Below, one piece after another: positions 48,244-61,500 of a stretch of DNA of 64,000 nt. Position 1 is the stretch's first letter; each line of letters starts with the position of its first letter. The position numbers and the translations under genes were made by a program. Where the stretch lies: assembly GCF_001625215.2 (NCBI RefSeq), contig NC_030383.2, forward strand, positions 7,514,779-7,578,778, written 5' to 3'. The notes below the pieces were generated by a model, which was not told the origin of the DNA, ran no database searches, and saw only the letters and a list, made by a program, of their open reading frames with translations. Source of the DNA: Daucus carota subsp. sativus. Lineage: Eukaryota; Streptophyta; Magnoliopsida; Apiales; Apiaceae.

Positions 48244-49260
48244 AAGCATGATCGTTCTTTTGTTGCTTATTCTTATTATTTATTCCAGTACTCAGTTTGG
48301 AAAGCCGTTTCATACTTGATAGAAAAGCACATATTCCGAACGGAAAAAATATGAATGAAAGCCAAACAAAGAGGAAACATGGGGTTAACATACAGCTAAC
48401 AGGTGGGAGAATAGCTCAAATTCTTCGTTCAGTAAGCACCTGAGTAACTGCACAGTTCGTTAATATATTTCTTTATTTTTGTACAGGCCTTTCTTATTCA
48501 ATATGTTTGCTTAGAACTCAAATTCAATACCATATGTTATTTGGTCATTTTTTGTAATCCGCAAGTGAGGTGGATATGAACCGAGGGGAGTAAAAATGTC
48601 GAGATTGTTGTTTCAATCTAGGATGGAAATTCTTTTGTTAGTCCATCATAAACAATATATTTTAATTGTGATGTATCCTTCTTCATGTATGCTCAAATCA
48701 CTTTAAACCTGTAGTTTGTAAGCAATTATTAATCTGATCCGCTGAACCAAAAGAGCTCTCTCATTCTCAATTCTGTTTGTTTGGCTGCTCTTTCTGTGCA
48801 AGGCTGTTCCCTGTTCTAGTAATTTTACTAATTTGATTGCATTTTATTAAATTCATTAAGATATACAAATATATCAGGTCTATATAAGAACTAAGATAAG
48901 ATGAAACAGAAAATTTAATAATCCAAATTGTGGTTACTAGTGTAGGAGTATAAATTAGTAAAAAAGTGAATAACCCAAACATGACCTCTGCAGTAATTAC
49001 TCGAGCCCTAATTAATAATCCTTAGATTTTTTGCAGTACTTGTTAATTCTCTTTCAAATAATAAAAGTAATAAAATATAATAAACATATTTTCACACAGT
49101 ACAATAAACATAGAGCTAATAGCTTTTTCTAGCGTTGGACATACTAAAATTTTGTTTTGATCCTGGCCGCTTGATATGGATCCAAGTCCAACGGCCAGGA
49201 AGCTGTATGTTTTTTAACAGATCCCCAGCATACACATGCTAGGGACTTGAAATTATCCTA
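48244..49260. other. 3' region of GONST3 and intergenic DNA
   Basis: The 3'UTR of the transporter is followed by AT-rich DNA without a supported gene or clear transposon. Confidence 0.45.
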
Positions 49261-49298
49261 ATAGAAATCGGAGACGGTACAACACCGCCCTGTAGAAG

Positions 49299-49307
49299 CT
49301 ATATATA
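49299..49307 (+). promoter_or_regulatory. TATA box of the first small-protein gene
   Basis: CTATATATACC lies about 70 bp before the ATG. The upstream sequence (CCTAATAGAAATCGGAGACGGTACAACACC) is similar to the matching place before the second copy (from about 51215), so the promoter was duplicated too. Confidence 0.65.
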
Positions 49308-49369
49308 CCCTCGCATGTATACATCATAAGGCACAAGATCACTTCTTGATTTTGCGCCTCTCAAGTCTC

Positions 49370-49999
49370 ATGGCACGCTATTCACATCCCAACATTCTGA
49401 AACTAAGAAAATCAAAGTTAGTTATTAACGTAAGACCGACTCGTTACTATGATCATCGCCTTCCTTGCCCTTCAAGCTGCTCCGCTTCTCCCTTCCACAT
49501 TACCTTCATCACTCACCTCACAGACCGGTTCTTGGACCCTCGTCATCTTTCATTATCATCATCATTCAACTCATCTCCGCGCCTTATTGGAGAGTATCAA
49601 GAAGTCGTTGGTAAAACCACTATTTGTCAAGATGGCACCCTCTTTTTCAAATCTCAACAAAAGGCCAACTCCAAGCTTGCTGTCAAGGCCGCTCTCCGTT
49701 CCTTGAATGTCAAGAAATCTCGACATGCCAAAATTTTCAAGCAAGTGATGGCATTTGGGAGGCGATACATCAACAAAAGCAATGATGGCAGAGGTTTTAA
49801 GAAACTAAGAACGTTCGGGAGAGGATACAAGAATAGAAGCAATGACAAGGAGGCTCTGAAGGGTCTGGTTGTAGCGATAACCATAGAGCAGAGTTTTATC
49901 GGTGATAGAGAAGCTGTTAATCAAGTGATGGAGAAATCATGGGAGGAAAGTAAGTCTCAAGCTCGCGGAGATGGAGATACATTATTCCTTGTTAATTGA
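49370..49999 (+). CDS. Unrecognised small basic protein, copy 1 of a tandem pair (209 aa)
   Basis: A single exon starting at MARYSHPNILKL, the position matching the only possible start of copy 2; an upstream in-frame codon is TTG, not ATG. I do not recognise the family. The N-terminus, about 40 residues, is basic and conserved (LKLRKSKLVINVRPTR in this copy). A serine-rich stretch follows (LSLSSSFNSSP). The best conserved core is TTICQDGTLFFKSQQKANSK followed by LAVKAALRSLNVKKSRHAKI and MAFGRRY. The end is IEQSFIGDREAVNQVMEKSW and then EESKSQARGDGD. No signal peptide, membrane segment or known catalytic motif is visible. Relative to copy 2 it carries an extra segment of about 20 residues made by internal duplication (FGRRY.NKSND and FGRGYKNRSND). 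Both copies have a TATA box and no intron. Confidence 0.8.
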   Translation: MARYSHPNILKLRKSKLVINVRPTRYYDHRLPCPSSCSASPFHITFITHLTDRFLDPRHLSLSSSFNSSPRLIGEYQEVVGKTTICQDGTLFFKSQQKANSKLAVKAALRSLNVKKSRHAKIFKQVMAFGRRYINKSNDGRGFKKLRTFGRGYKNRSNDKEALKGLVVAITIEQSFIGDREAVNQVMEKSWEESKSQARGDGDTLFLVN

Positions 50000-51260
50000 A
50001 AGTTTGATCAACTCTGTAATTTTTGAATTCGAGGATATTTTATTCAAACGGAGATATTGCTGATATGTATAAATTTTATGATGGATTGTCGGAAGAAAAA
50101 CGAGGGTGCAGTTTTAGACAATTACTACTGCAGTTGATTTTTGTTTGTAGAAAACAGGGAATGTTTAACAAGTCCAATCTTCCCTGCAGAGCTTACCTGT
50201 AATGTAAGTTATGGAAGGGCTTATTTACACAACTGATGCAATTTCTAATTATTATTATTATTTTTGGTCAATTCACAGCTATGTTTCTTGCTAATATACC
50301 ACTTCATCCGGTCCAGATTTGTACTTACTTTTTTGACAAATATGACTTATAACCTTATAAAAAATGAGGATTTGTTTTACGAAACTCTCGGAGTCAGAAA
50401 GAAAGAAAGAGAGTTTGATAAACTAATTATTAATTTATTTGAAATAGTTGTAAAATGCGAACATAACACATCTTCTACGATTGTATAACAAAATAATAAT
50501 AATAATTTTTTTAAATACAGGTATATAATCAGAATTCTAATTTACAAATTTTAATCTAAATTTTTATTATATAACCAAGTCACTTAAAATATGTGCTAGA
50601 AACCAAAATGTAAAATAAATTAGACATGTCTAAAAAGTTGTATTGTTGTCACATTGTCAAATTTGAAAAGGTTGTAGAAAATCCTAAATAATTGTTAATA
50701 AAATAAAAACGTATAATTGAAAATAATAATTTAAAAATATATTAAGATTTTTATAAAGATACTCAAATTGAAAATTTTTTTTCTCAAAATACGGTGCAAA
50801 CTCATTGACAACTTTGACCATATTTTTTAAATCAAATTCGAAAATATTGATATTTTTACAAATTTCCAAAAATATTTGTTTTATTTGATCTTATTTCCTA
50901 CTTGAAAAATATTTTTGTGTCCGCCCCTCACTAATATTATATTTCTTTATATATATATATATATAAATTAAAAAAATAAGACTTAATCAAAATTAAATAT
51001 AAATGTTTGCACATTAGAAGATGCAAGTTTATCTCCCGTTCGTCCTGGAGAATTGTGATGGAATCTCGCTCATAGTGAGAATTATCTAGAACAGGTAATA
51101 ATTTGCAGGTATAAGTCTTAACTCGTAAAAGCAAAAGGAAGATGTAGTTAATTTCCTATTCAAAATAGAAAAAGAACCTGGTTACCAACTTCCTGATACA
51201 CCCTACTAATGCTAATCCTAATAAGAATCAAAGAAGGTATTACACCACAGCCCTGTCTTA
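50000..51260. other. Spacer between the tandem copies
   Basis: AT-rich DNA with short simple repeats (TAATAA near 50490 and TA near 50950). Short open frames have no support. The last 50 bp resemble the promoter of copy 1. Confidence 0.45.
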
Positions 51261-51266
51261 AACCCC

Positions 51267-51274
51267 TATATAAA
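51267..51274 (+). promoter_or_regulatory. TATA box of the second small-protein gene
   Basis: TATATAAA in the context CCCCTATATAAACCCC, about 60 bp before the ATG, lies after a block CCTAATAAGAATCAAAGAAGG that parallels the promoter of copy 1. Confidence 0.75.
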
Positions 51275-51334
51275 CCCCTCTCCCAATGATACAAACCCTA
51301 ACGCATAACATCCTCTCTTTCTCTCTCGTCAAGC

Positions 51335-51907
51335 ATGGCAGGTTTTTCACATCCCCGCATCCTGAAACTAGGAAAATCAAAGTTGGATGTTAACGTAAGA
51401 CAGACTCGCTCTACTGAGCATCACCCTCCTTGTCCTTGCCCTTCACACCGCTCTTCTCCTCCCCTCCACATTACCTTCTACACCCACTCCAAGCATCGTT
51501 TCTTGGACCTTCGTCATGTTTCCTTATCATCATCATCTTCCAATTCGTCTGCGCTCATCGCAGAGCACAAAAAAGTTGTCGGGGAAACAACTATTTGTCA
51601 AGATGGCAGCCTCTTCTTTGATCTTCAAGAAAAGGTTAACTCTAGGGTTGCTGTTAAGACTGCTCTTCGTTCCTTGAAGGTCAAGAAATCTCGACATGGC
51701 AGAATAATTAAGGATGTAATGGCGTTTGGGAGACGATACAACAAAGTTAGCAGGGAGAAGAAGGTTTTGGAGGGTTTGGCTGTTACGATTACCGTTGAAC
51801 AGAGTTTTATCGGTGACAGAGAGGCTGTCCATGAGCTGATGGAGAAATCGTGGGAGGAAAGCAAGTCTCAAGCTCGCGAAGATGGAGATATATTACTTGT
51901 TAACTGA
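51335..51907 (+). CDS. Unrecognised small basic protein, copy 2 of a tandem pair (190 aa)
   Basis: A single exon from MAGFSHPRILKLGKSKL to GDILLVN. It aligns over its whole length with copy 1, 1.3 kb upstream: LKLGKSKLDVNVRQTR, HITFYTHSKHRFLDLRHVSL, a serine run, VVGETTICQDGSLFF, ALRSLKVKKSRHGRI, VMAFGRRY, VTITVEQSFIGDREAVHELM and EKSWEESKSQAR. It lacks the internal duplication of copy 1, so it likely shows the ancestral layout. Conservation of the protein, against freer change in the spacer and flanks, indicates real coding genes. There is no signal peptide or membrane segment. The high Lys/Arg content would allow nucleic-acid or nuclear roles, but that is speculation. Confidence 0.82.
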   Translation: MAGFSHPRILKLGKSKLDVNVRQTRSTEHHPPCPCPSHRSSPPLHITFYTHSKHRFLDLRHVSLSSSSSNSSALIAEHKKVVGETTICQDGSLFFDLQEKVNSRVAVKTALRSLKVKKSRHGRIIKDVMAFGRRYNKVSREKKVLEGLAVTITVEQSFIGDREAVHELMEKSWEESKSQAREDGDILLVN

Positions 51908-52526
51908 AACTTCTCTGTTCTTGTTTGGCTTTCTAGAGATTTGTTCTTTGTGTTGTGATGAGGTTGCTTTCTCATCTATATAGCCTCTGTAGTTGGTTTT
52001 CACCGTTCTCTCCTTGTAATAACTGTCACAGTAATATATACAAGTATGAAATTATGTGTCACTCTCTAAAGTCTAAACTGTAACCTTCATGATTTTGGGA
52101 TCTCTTTTCTTTCCGCAGGGTTTAATGCAATACAATCAGACAGTCCTAATAACAAGTTAGATAGGAAAATTTGTAAAATTTACTAGTATCCAGAAAGGCA
52201 ACACAATTACCCTTAATTGCCTATTCTTAATTTTGCATGTAAATGAGATGATAGTAACAAAACACAATTTGGTTTGCTCAACAACCCGACTCTGCCAGCT
52301 TTGCACCGATCATATCATTCTACAGTCGGCGCGTATTCTGATGCTCTTTAGTTGTAAATGTTCATAGTATTATCAAATCTCCCCACCTTTTAACAAAGCA
52401 CTTGAAGCAGTGAATGGGAAATGTTCATAACTTCCTGTTCTAATCAATGCCCTTGCAGAAGCGTAGTATCCCCACCTTTAACAGCACTTGTAGCAGTATG
52501 TGGAAAAATGTTCATAACTTCCTCTT
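51908..52526. other. 3' regions of the small-protein gene and of RFT1
   Basis: The two genes converge. The stretch holds a short imperfect duplication around 52380-52555 (CCCCACCTTT, CACTTG.AGCAGT, GGAAA.TGTTCATAACTTCCT, TCTAATCA). No gene was seen. Confidence 0.5.
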
Positions 52527-55500
52527 CTAATCAGCGTGCTTACGGAAGCGTACAACATTGTTGATGAAAGTTCTCTCACCACGGTAGCTAGTGTGAACAT
52601 GGCAATTGCAATATTTAGTCAACTTTACACTACATTACTGTGCAACTTCTATAAGAAAAGATGAACAGACCACAACACACAAGACTTACATGACAGTGGC
52701 AGCTATAGAGAAGCATGTAACCCCAACAGAGAAGTGAATCGAAAATGTAGGCCAAAATTTGTCCCGGTCCAGGAAAATTCGCTCAGAAATTAGAGTTGCC
52801 AAACAGAAAACTGGCAAAATTATCCAACCTGAAGGTAAGCACTTCCTGAAGGAAAATGAGGAAGTACCCTGCATTTATTCAGGTCAATAACTGGTCAAAA
52901 CAATCATTTTAAGAAACCAACATCACTGTCAAGAGATTTCATTCAAGACTGAGGCCTAACAATATTATTTTAAGATAATAGCACATGATAAATAAATAAA
53001 ATTCAGTGGATGAAAGTTAACCTGAAAATACTTCCTGATAAACACGGCTGAATAGATGATCCTAAGCAACATATCTGAATTATGGTCAAGAAATTCAAAA
53101 TCTCAAATCCAAGCTTTGCTAAGAAATTAAAGTATTACTCATCATATAGTAGAAAGATAGATAGGACTATCTTAGGTGTTCGCATTAAAAATTAGAATGT
53201 AGAGATTGTCAAAAGATAATGCAGCAGATGAGCAAGCACACTAGTAGGCAACTACCAAAGCTATTTAAAAAGTCAATAATCCTGAAAATTTAAAAAACAT
53301 TTAAAATATGAATATTATTCTAACAATCTTTCCACATACTGGGATACAGGGCACAAGAACTGCGTATTTAGGCTCTTTAGTATTATAATGACATCAATGT
53401 CAATACTCCATTGTACTAATAACCTTGAAGAATTAATACTTCCTAAAGGCCAATACAATTTTGACGAAACTGCTGCTAGGCCAAAACAATTTTATTGGCC
53501 AGAATGCTGGGCTTGTAATAGAAATCATATCGACAAGATAAATATAACAAATATTCAAATGCTTTAATTGATATGTGATTACACAAGAAGAGATTAAGAA
53601 ACAGAGACATAAAAGCTGAGGGATGGTTAGCTCCCATGGAAGAAAAAGAAAGAGGAATGTTTAGCAGTAATTCTGTCATGTCCGAAGTAGACCTGTAACT
53701 GCATCAGTTTGGCAAGTGGAGAATCTGAACTTGGCAATTGTGTAAGAGCAAAGGGAAGACCTAGGAGTAATGTAGAGTGGGAGTAATTGGGTTTCTTGCC
53801 CTCACCAAATCATGAAATATGCATATACAGTCAATGTAAGAGGTCCTCAGTTCAATTCCTATTGACTGCTACTTTTTTTCTGTGTAATATTGTCCATGTA
53901 GATAAATATGACTGTAACAACATATGTGTGTGTGATCTATACAATACATGAGCATTACTGAATAATGCTCATTCCCAAATAACTAAAGTGTTGAAGAGCT
54001 AATGAATTAACCACTCAACGAATTTTTTTAGTAGAGTACACTTTTTCCCCCACTAGTAAAAATTTCTAGATCTGCCCCTGCAGAACAAAAGAGAATTGGT
54101 CAGAAGATCCAGCAGATAGGGGACTAACTACGCACCTCGTGACAAAGACAAACAGAGGATGACATATTACTTGATGTAACCAACCTAAAGTGATATAGAT
54201 GTGAGGATGACATAGAAATTAAGACAGATCTATGGTTGCTCTTGTATATTGAATGGGTATCAAGTTAGTTCTATCAATATATATTATGTACTACATTTGT
54301 TACTTACAGAAGATCTACATAACCCTGAACTATTAACGGAAAGGAGATGAGGATTAAGCATAGCATACATAAATATACTTTAGTTTAATACGTACACTTG
54401 GGCATGCTATTCAAATATCATACAGCAGAAAAACTGGTCAAACAACCATAGAGAATAACATGGTAGCATAATGACAAACACTAGAGCAAACACTGGGCAA
54501 AAAGGTTAAAGGATACTCAGGGAATTTGCAAGAATTAATCCAATTGCTCCAGCTGATCGAATAAGTAATACATTTAGAACAATATAAACCAACGAGAATA
54601 TTAGCAACGAATCATTCGAGCGTTTGAGTTGGTTCTCTGTTGCTACTGCATGCAAAAATGCTTCTGATGTTCCTGATGCAGCATCATAACAATGATAAAT
54701 AAGATTTAAACAGAATATAAAAAGCATGACTTGAGAAATGTAAGCGTCTCCCAAATTAATTAACTCGTGTTATAGTCTCCATTTTAAAAAGTACCATTCC
54801 TATGCAGATAGTAACTACAAGGAACTACATGTATGATTCTACCAACTTGCTTCAAAATGATTGATTACACATTCCGCATACTTTTATTATTAGACTTCAA
54901 TAAGAATAACCGAACAACACAAAATATGTTATACATAAATGCATTTACTCTATGCTATCATTTTCTACTTTTTCAGATGTCAAAAAAAATGTCATCATTC
55001 TATTATTGATACTACGTGTGTCCTAATTCTCCAACATGAGGTCAATTCTCTTAGTCCTTAAGTTGAACAAGTTTACACTGGATAATATGAAATGCAAGGA
55101 GCAGAGAGGTATGCATGTATGGATAGTTGTGGAAGGAAGATGCATCGCTATAAATTCGTAAACATGGGAGCAATTTTCAGTTGCAGGAAAATTTTCGGAA
55201 TTTATAATATTCTAAATAAGCATTTGCCCAAATAATTTAACATATAAATATTTTTAGAGTTTATTGCAAAATGCACCCCCCCTGGATTTTCAAAAACGCA
55301 TTTATGGCCAATACTTTACATAATTGCACTTTGCACCCCGCTGGTTCGTTTGACGCGTCACTTTGAACCTCTTCCGTTAATTTTGACTGTTAAGGTTAAA
55401 AGTCTCGGGGGTAGTTTGGGAAATTTTAAAAAAATAATTTTAACCAGATTTTATTTAAATTTTTTAACCCTCTAAACAATTTTTTTTTGAAAAATCTTAA

Positions 55501-58500
55501 AAAACGAAAGTTGTAGGGAATGAAAAGATCCTTTTAAAACAATAAAATTCAAAATTATTTAAATCTTTTTTTTAATTGTTTAATAAATTACAAAAAATGG
55601 GGATCTTGTAAAAATTCGTAATAAATTCAATTAATTTCGGATTTCGATGATTTTTGGTGACTCGGAAAACACTTTCAATTACCTAAAACTTTCGAATTTT
55701 ATTTCTAACCTGGAATTAATTAAAACCTACTTTAATTGAATTTTAAAATAAAAAATGAGTTGTAAACATTATTTCGAAAATATTAGAAACATAATATGAG
55801 GAAACAACATGAACGAAAGTTATAGGCAAATGAAAGAGTTTTCCGAATCATAAAAAATCATCGAAATCCGAAATTAAATGAATTTATTACAAATATTTAC
55901 AAGATCTCCAATTTTTGTAATTTATTACACAATTACAAAAAAGATTTAATAATTTTGAATTTTATTGTTTTAAAAGGATCTTTTCATTATCTACAACTTT
56001 CGTTGTTTAAGATTTTACAAAAAATATCGTTTAGAGGGTCAAAAAAATTAAATGAAATCTGCTTAAATTTAATCTTTTAAAATTTCCCAAACTACCTCTG
56101 AGACTTTTAACCTTAACAGTCAAATCTAACGGAAGAAGTGCAAAGTGACGCGCGAAACAAACCAGCGGGGTGCAAAGTGCGATTATGTAAAGTATTGGCC
56201 ATAAATGCTTTTTCGGAAATCCAGGGGCGTGCATTTTGCAATAAACTCATATTTTTAGTATGGGACGCAGAGTAAGTATACCTTTGTAAGCCTTTAGTAC
56301 AAATTCTACGAGAACTACAACCCAAACATTATTATACTTTTAAATACATTAATCATTGCATTCTAATCTTGAACTGATAGGGTGTATTATTTATGTATAG
56401 GCAGACACAATTGCACCTTTTAATTCTTTATTCTTCACTTGGCCATTGAACAAAGAGGCCGTTGGTCATAACAATAGACTTTTAAGTTAACTAAAAATCC
56501 ATTCATATTCTTATTAGCTCTGATGGACAAAGATAGAGAGAATTATATGAATTCAGGTGTATAATATAATATAATGATTGGAGACTTGAGCTTTAGTAGG
56601 CTAAAGAGGTTAACCACTTAGGCACGAAAAAGCTGCGTTGAAGTACATAAATGGATTACACCTATACATCATAAAGAACTCTAAATATGTATAGCATCTC
56701 CAAGAATCTCCTAATTGGCTCCTAAATATAATATAAACAATGTAGCTGCTAGCAAGTTAGTACATTATTAAGAGTCATCTCCAAAAATGCTCTTTATACT
56801 TACCTATTTTTATATACTATTCATATTTGAACTGATAAAGAGAGCGGCTATTAATGGATGTATTGGAGGGAATGAATCCTTTATTAAAAGGAGTTAGTTA
56901 AGAGCAATGTCGAGGCTCTTAAAATAGAGAAGAGAGAAGAAGTTCTTAAGTTTACGAAGAGCTTCTAAGAGTCTCTTGGAGCTCTATTTGAACCATTGCT
57001 CTTTTTTTCAACTTCAGATCCCATATGGAGAGTCTCTTGGAAATACTCTAACATAAGCCTTTTAATGAAGTGGTTAATAATTTCAGTGAAGAACATTGCA
57101 AACAAATGATGAGTCATAACCATTTTTTGGAAACTGCAGTGGTAATTGAAGAGTGGAAACAACCAACTATGGACAGAGGCAGAAGTCTCCAAAGGGTATA
57201 AATTAAATTCTTGTAAGTAGAAAATAGATACTAAATTCGAATTTGTAATTTGACTTTGACAAGATTGAATATTACCCTTTTGATTGTATAATTGTATAAT
57301 CAATAAATTATTCAATCTGATATTAACTCAATTAATAAACTTAAGTTTGCTTTAAAGTTTTAGATTAGCTTAAAGTAACAAGTGACTTTTTTCAAGATAA
57401 GCCAAATGGGTTAGTCACTTATGAAGGTCAGCCACAACAAATTATAACAAAGATGCCTAGCAATAATAGTAATATTCATGATATATGTATAAAAAAGATG
57501 GTCACTATAGACACCAATTGAAGTTTGTTACGGTAAATGGGACCATATAATAATAACAATCGGTGCGATCGATGATATTCAAAACCAAAACAAAAAAAAT
57601 ATGCGTATAAACAAATGGATGACATGTAATCTTACCATTCATAGCCAGAAGAACGATGTACAGACAATAAAGCTGGAGAGCTTTAGATGCTTCACCATCA
57701 CTCCATTTCTGACCATATAACAATCTGATGAGACAGTAAGAAAAGCTTGGTCCAAATGCCATAACTATCAGACCTATAATGCATTTCATGTTGTCATAAC
57801 AAATTATAGGTAGAAGAGTGGAAAAAGTATTATAATGACCTAATCACAAATATTATTTTGCTATGACCATACAATTCAAGAAAGGATTTCACAATCCTAA
57901 GCAATGAGAAAGGTGACTGATTTTTAGTATTCACTGATCTCTCAAAGTACTGCTACACATTACACTACTCTACATGTGTTTCAAAATACGAATCATCGCA
58001 CCTCGACTTGGTAGTAACCATACTGATGCTTGGATGATAATAATAAGCCAATTAAAATACACAACTTCAACAGATTCTCATGCAATGCCATTGTTTAAAC
58101 AAATATGTCAGTGCGTTGGTACATTTTTCCTTCAGAATATTAACTTTTTAATGTGACGAGAATAATCAGTATTTACCTTTTTTAATTAAATATTTCTTTT
58201 AATAAAAAACTATACTACAGAGTAATACATGAACCGGAACATGCAAACTGAGAAATCTTCAATTGTGCATAAATATAGGTCTAGACATTAGTTCACATGA
58301 TAGACAACTAGCCCTGCTCACCACACTATACCCTTGTGCACTCTTAACCAAATCTATTGTATATGTCGTTGTTTGATTCTAAGAGAAATTACTTGTTAAT
58401 CATTACTCCCTCTGTCCCTCTAGATTCTTTACAGTTTCCTCTTTTGAATGTCCCTCTCATTTCTTTACATTACAAAACTTTCCTAAAATAGTTAATGGGT

Positions 58501-61500
58501 CCCACAACTTTCCCACTTTTTCTTCCCTTTCACACTACTTTTACTCCACTATCTCCCTTTTATATATTAAAAATCAATGGGTCCCACCACTTCACCCACT
58601 TTTCTTTCTCTTTTCCACTACTTTATACATATTTCTTAACCTCCGTGCCCAAACTCAATGTAAACTATTGAGGGGGACGGAGGGAGTATGATTTATGAAC
58701 AAGTGCAGCTAAAGACAGTCAGATCTAGGGGAAAATAATATATAACTTGGATGATGACAATAAATTTCTACTGAGCTGACATTAATTTGAAAGGAAAAAA
58801 GTGTGATAAAGGACAATACTGAAATGAGATATGCAAAAAAATTAGAAACGCTTACCTATCAATAAAACGAGCTTCAGAGCATCAATAAGACATTTTCCTA
58901 ATTTTGTTCTCTTCTGTGCATGTTCTCCTAAAATCAGAGATAAAAAAAAGGGAGGTGAAGTTAGACCTCTCATAGGAGGAGAAAGTATTATATATTACAG
59001 ATCATGTAAATTAACAAATCGCATCACAGAAAAAAACTATAAAGGCATTAGCCCTTTGGTAGGAATTTTTTAGTTGTCGGATTTTATAGTTAAAACGCTT
59101 TAATTGGGCGCGATCCTGAATCTTCAAACCTCTAACATAGCAATGAGTAGTGATAAGAGAATGAATGAAACTGCAGATCTAAATAGATGTTACTAATGTT
59201 ACTCAAAACTTGAATACTTGATTATGGTAAAAAAAGAAGTGAAGAGAACTTACTTGTAGCCAAAAGATTTACCCGCTGAGAAAACACTTTTTTTTTGTGA
59301 GTTACAAATTCAGAATACTAAGCGATTCAAAAACAATAACTTGCACGTTCATGTTTATAAAACAAAGTGACGTCTAAAAAAGATACAACCCAGGGAACTT
59401 TTTCAGTTCTCTTACAAAAAACAGTGACGAGATTCCAAATTCGAGCTATACAATTTTGAAGCTTATAACTCTTAGGTTTTGGTGAGTGCTTTGGCCTTTC
59501 ACAATACTGCTGATATCCACAGCAAAGCAAACTTATTTTACTCTATTACTGCAATCATCGCTTAATAAGAACTGAGATAAGCCACTGCAAGAAATGACAA
59601 AACTATGACACAGAGACACAAAATTGAATGAATTCCTACTATTGAATATCTATTATATCTCAGGCAAGGCAACCTGTGAACCATATGGTTTTGCATTTTT
59701 TATCATCCATTACAATAAACGTGTAAAGGATATCAAAAGATGGAAGAGAGAGAGATAAACAATGCATCATAACCTTAAAGATGTCTGATCAAACAAAACT
59801 ACAAAGATGGAAATAAACCTGCAGCAGACCTTGCAAATGTAGTATATGAGCTTTCTTCAAAAGGGAGAAACACCAACCTCACCACTAAGCTTCCTGAAAC
59901 ATGAACTCTGATCTACTCAAGTTACACCCATACAAAATGTAAATGCAAACTTTCAAACATAGACTAGTCATATTGTCAATTAAGGAGCATATTTCAATTA
60001 CAGTCCTGGCCAAGTACAAGACTTCTTAAATAAGCTTCAACACATAGAAGGTAAGACAAAGGACAAGCCAATCAATAAATACCTAATTTGTCCACAAGTC
60101 CATACACAGCCTGGTTATATGGTGTATCAAACCATACAAGCACCATCTTTTCTCCTTCCTGAAGTATTAACTTGCGGAAGGATTGAAAGGTAAACAACAT
60201 ACACATACTCGAGAGTTGCTTATCAAGATTTAACATAGTTCCAAATCTGCAAATGCACCATAACGTGATTAACTACAATATGCTAGTAGTAGAATATAAG
60301 AATATGGTTGTTGCTATCATAACACTACTAATGGAAAAAACAACAAGAAAGAAAATCTTTAAGTGTCTGAAAGAAGTTTTGGTGATGTCAAATTCAAATT
60401 CCTTTATTCACTTTGGTTCATAAACTTGATGAAACCAAACAGATATGGTATGCAATAATAACATAAAAGCTAAAACACACTCATAGCTAATAAATACAAG
60501 TATGAAGAAAAACGAATTAATCGATTTACTTCAGGAAGCATGTTATTTATGTCATCATAGATGTTGATAACAATATGGCCCATAGCTAAAGGCTGGTTAA
60601 TAACTGAACATACTTTCACTTCAAGGAATCCTAAATAGCACCATGAAGGATACATTCTAGCGCATCATAGTTATAATCTTGTAGACATTTCAAGGTATCA
60701 TGAGTATCACATTCTTGAAAGTAATGAGCATCATCAACTTTCCAGTTGAGGGGGAATAGCTATATATGGTAAGCAACTACAGTTTAAAAAGCCATATGTT
60801 CAAAATAGCTCTAGCATTATTATCAGCTAGTACATGAAGACTGAAGTAGGATGAGTTATCATACTACTATAATACTGGCAAAAAAATGCATAAACAATGC
60901 TCTTCATAGAAACCAGAGAAAAAAACTTAACTGAAAATAATTTTAATTTAAGTGGACCTCTTTCTCTTTTTTTTTTGCTGAATAATTCAAGTGTTTATCA
61001 AGTCTTACAGCACAATATTAGTGATTTCAGCTACAACAAAAATAATGAACACTTTGTGGTGACTCGTGAGACGGGGGAATCATTGGGCATATTTATTGTC
61101 ATTTTGTCTGATCAAGGGAGGCCGGTATTTGTTGTCACATAAGGTGAAAATGCCCCAGAATCTTAAAGCAGGAAAAACACCAGACTATCTAGCTTATAAC
61201 AAATACTTCTCTGTGCAATAATTACAATCTTCAGTACTTCTGTGCAGCTTATAACCAGTACGAGATAAATTAAAATTCACTACTAGAAGGATGAATACAG
61301 TACAAACCGTACCTGAAAGGAAAAAGATCTGAAATTCTGTATGCATGCACCAAAAGGAAGTATCCCCAATAACCAATGAACATACAACCTCCATAAGCAG
61401 TTTGAGCTAATGCAAATACAATCGCTTTTTCCTGTATGCCAACAAAAGAATAATACTATGAGTTGCAAGTATGATCAATTATCTTATCTAACTGATACAA

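Noticed and set aside
50264-50488. 74-codon frame after the first small-protein gene
   Set aside because: AT-rich, no homology and no shared counterpart after copy 2.
59255-59290. A 22-nt candidate exon (CGGGTAAATCTTTTGGCTAC..) in RFT1
   Set aside because: It has AG and GT borders, but including it breaks the frame into the next exon, whereas skipping it keeps the RFT1 frame.
60897-61142. 81-codon plus-strand frame
   Set aside because: It lies in an intron of RFT1 on the opposite strand, with no family resemblance.
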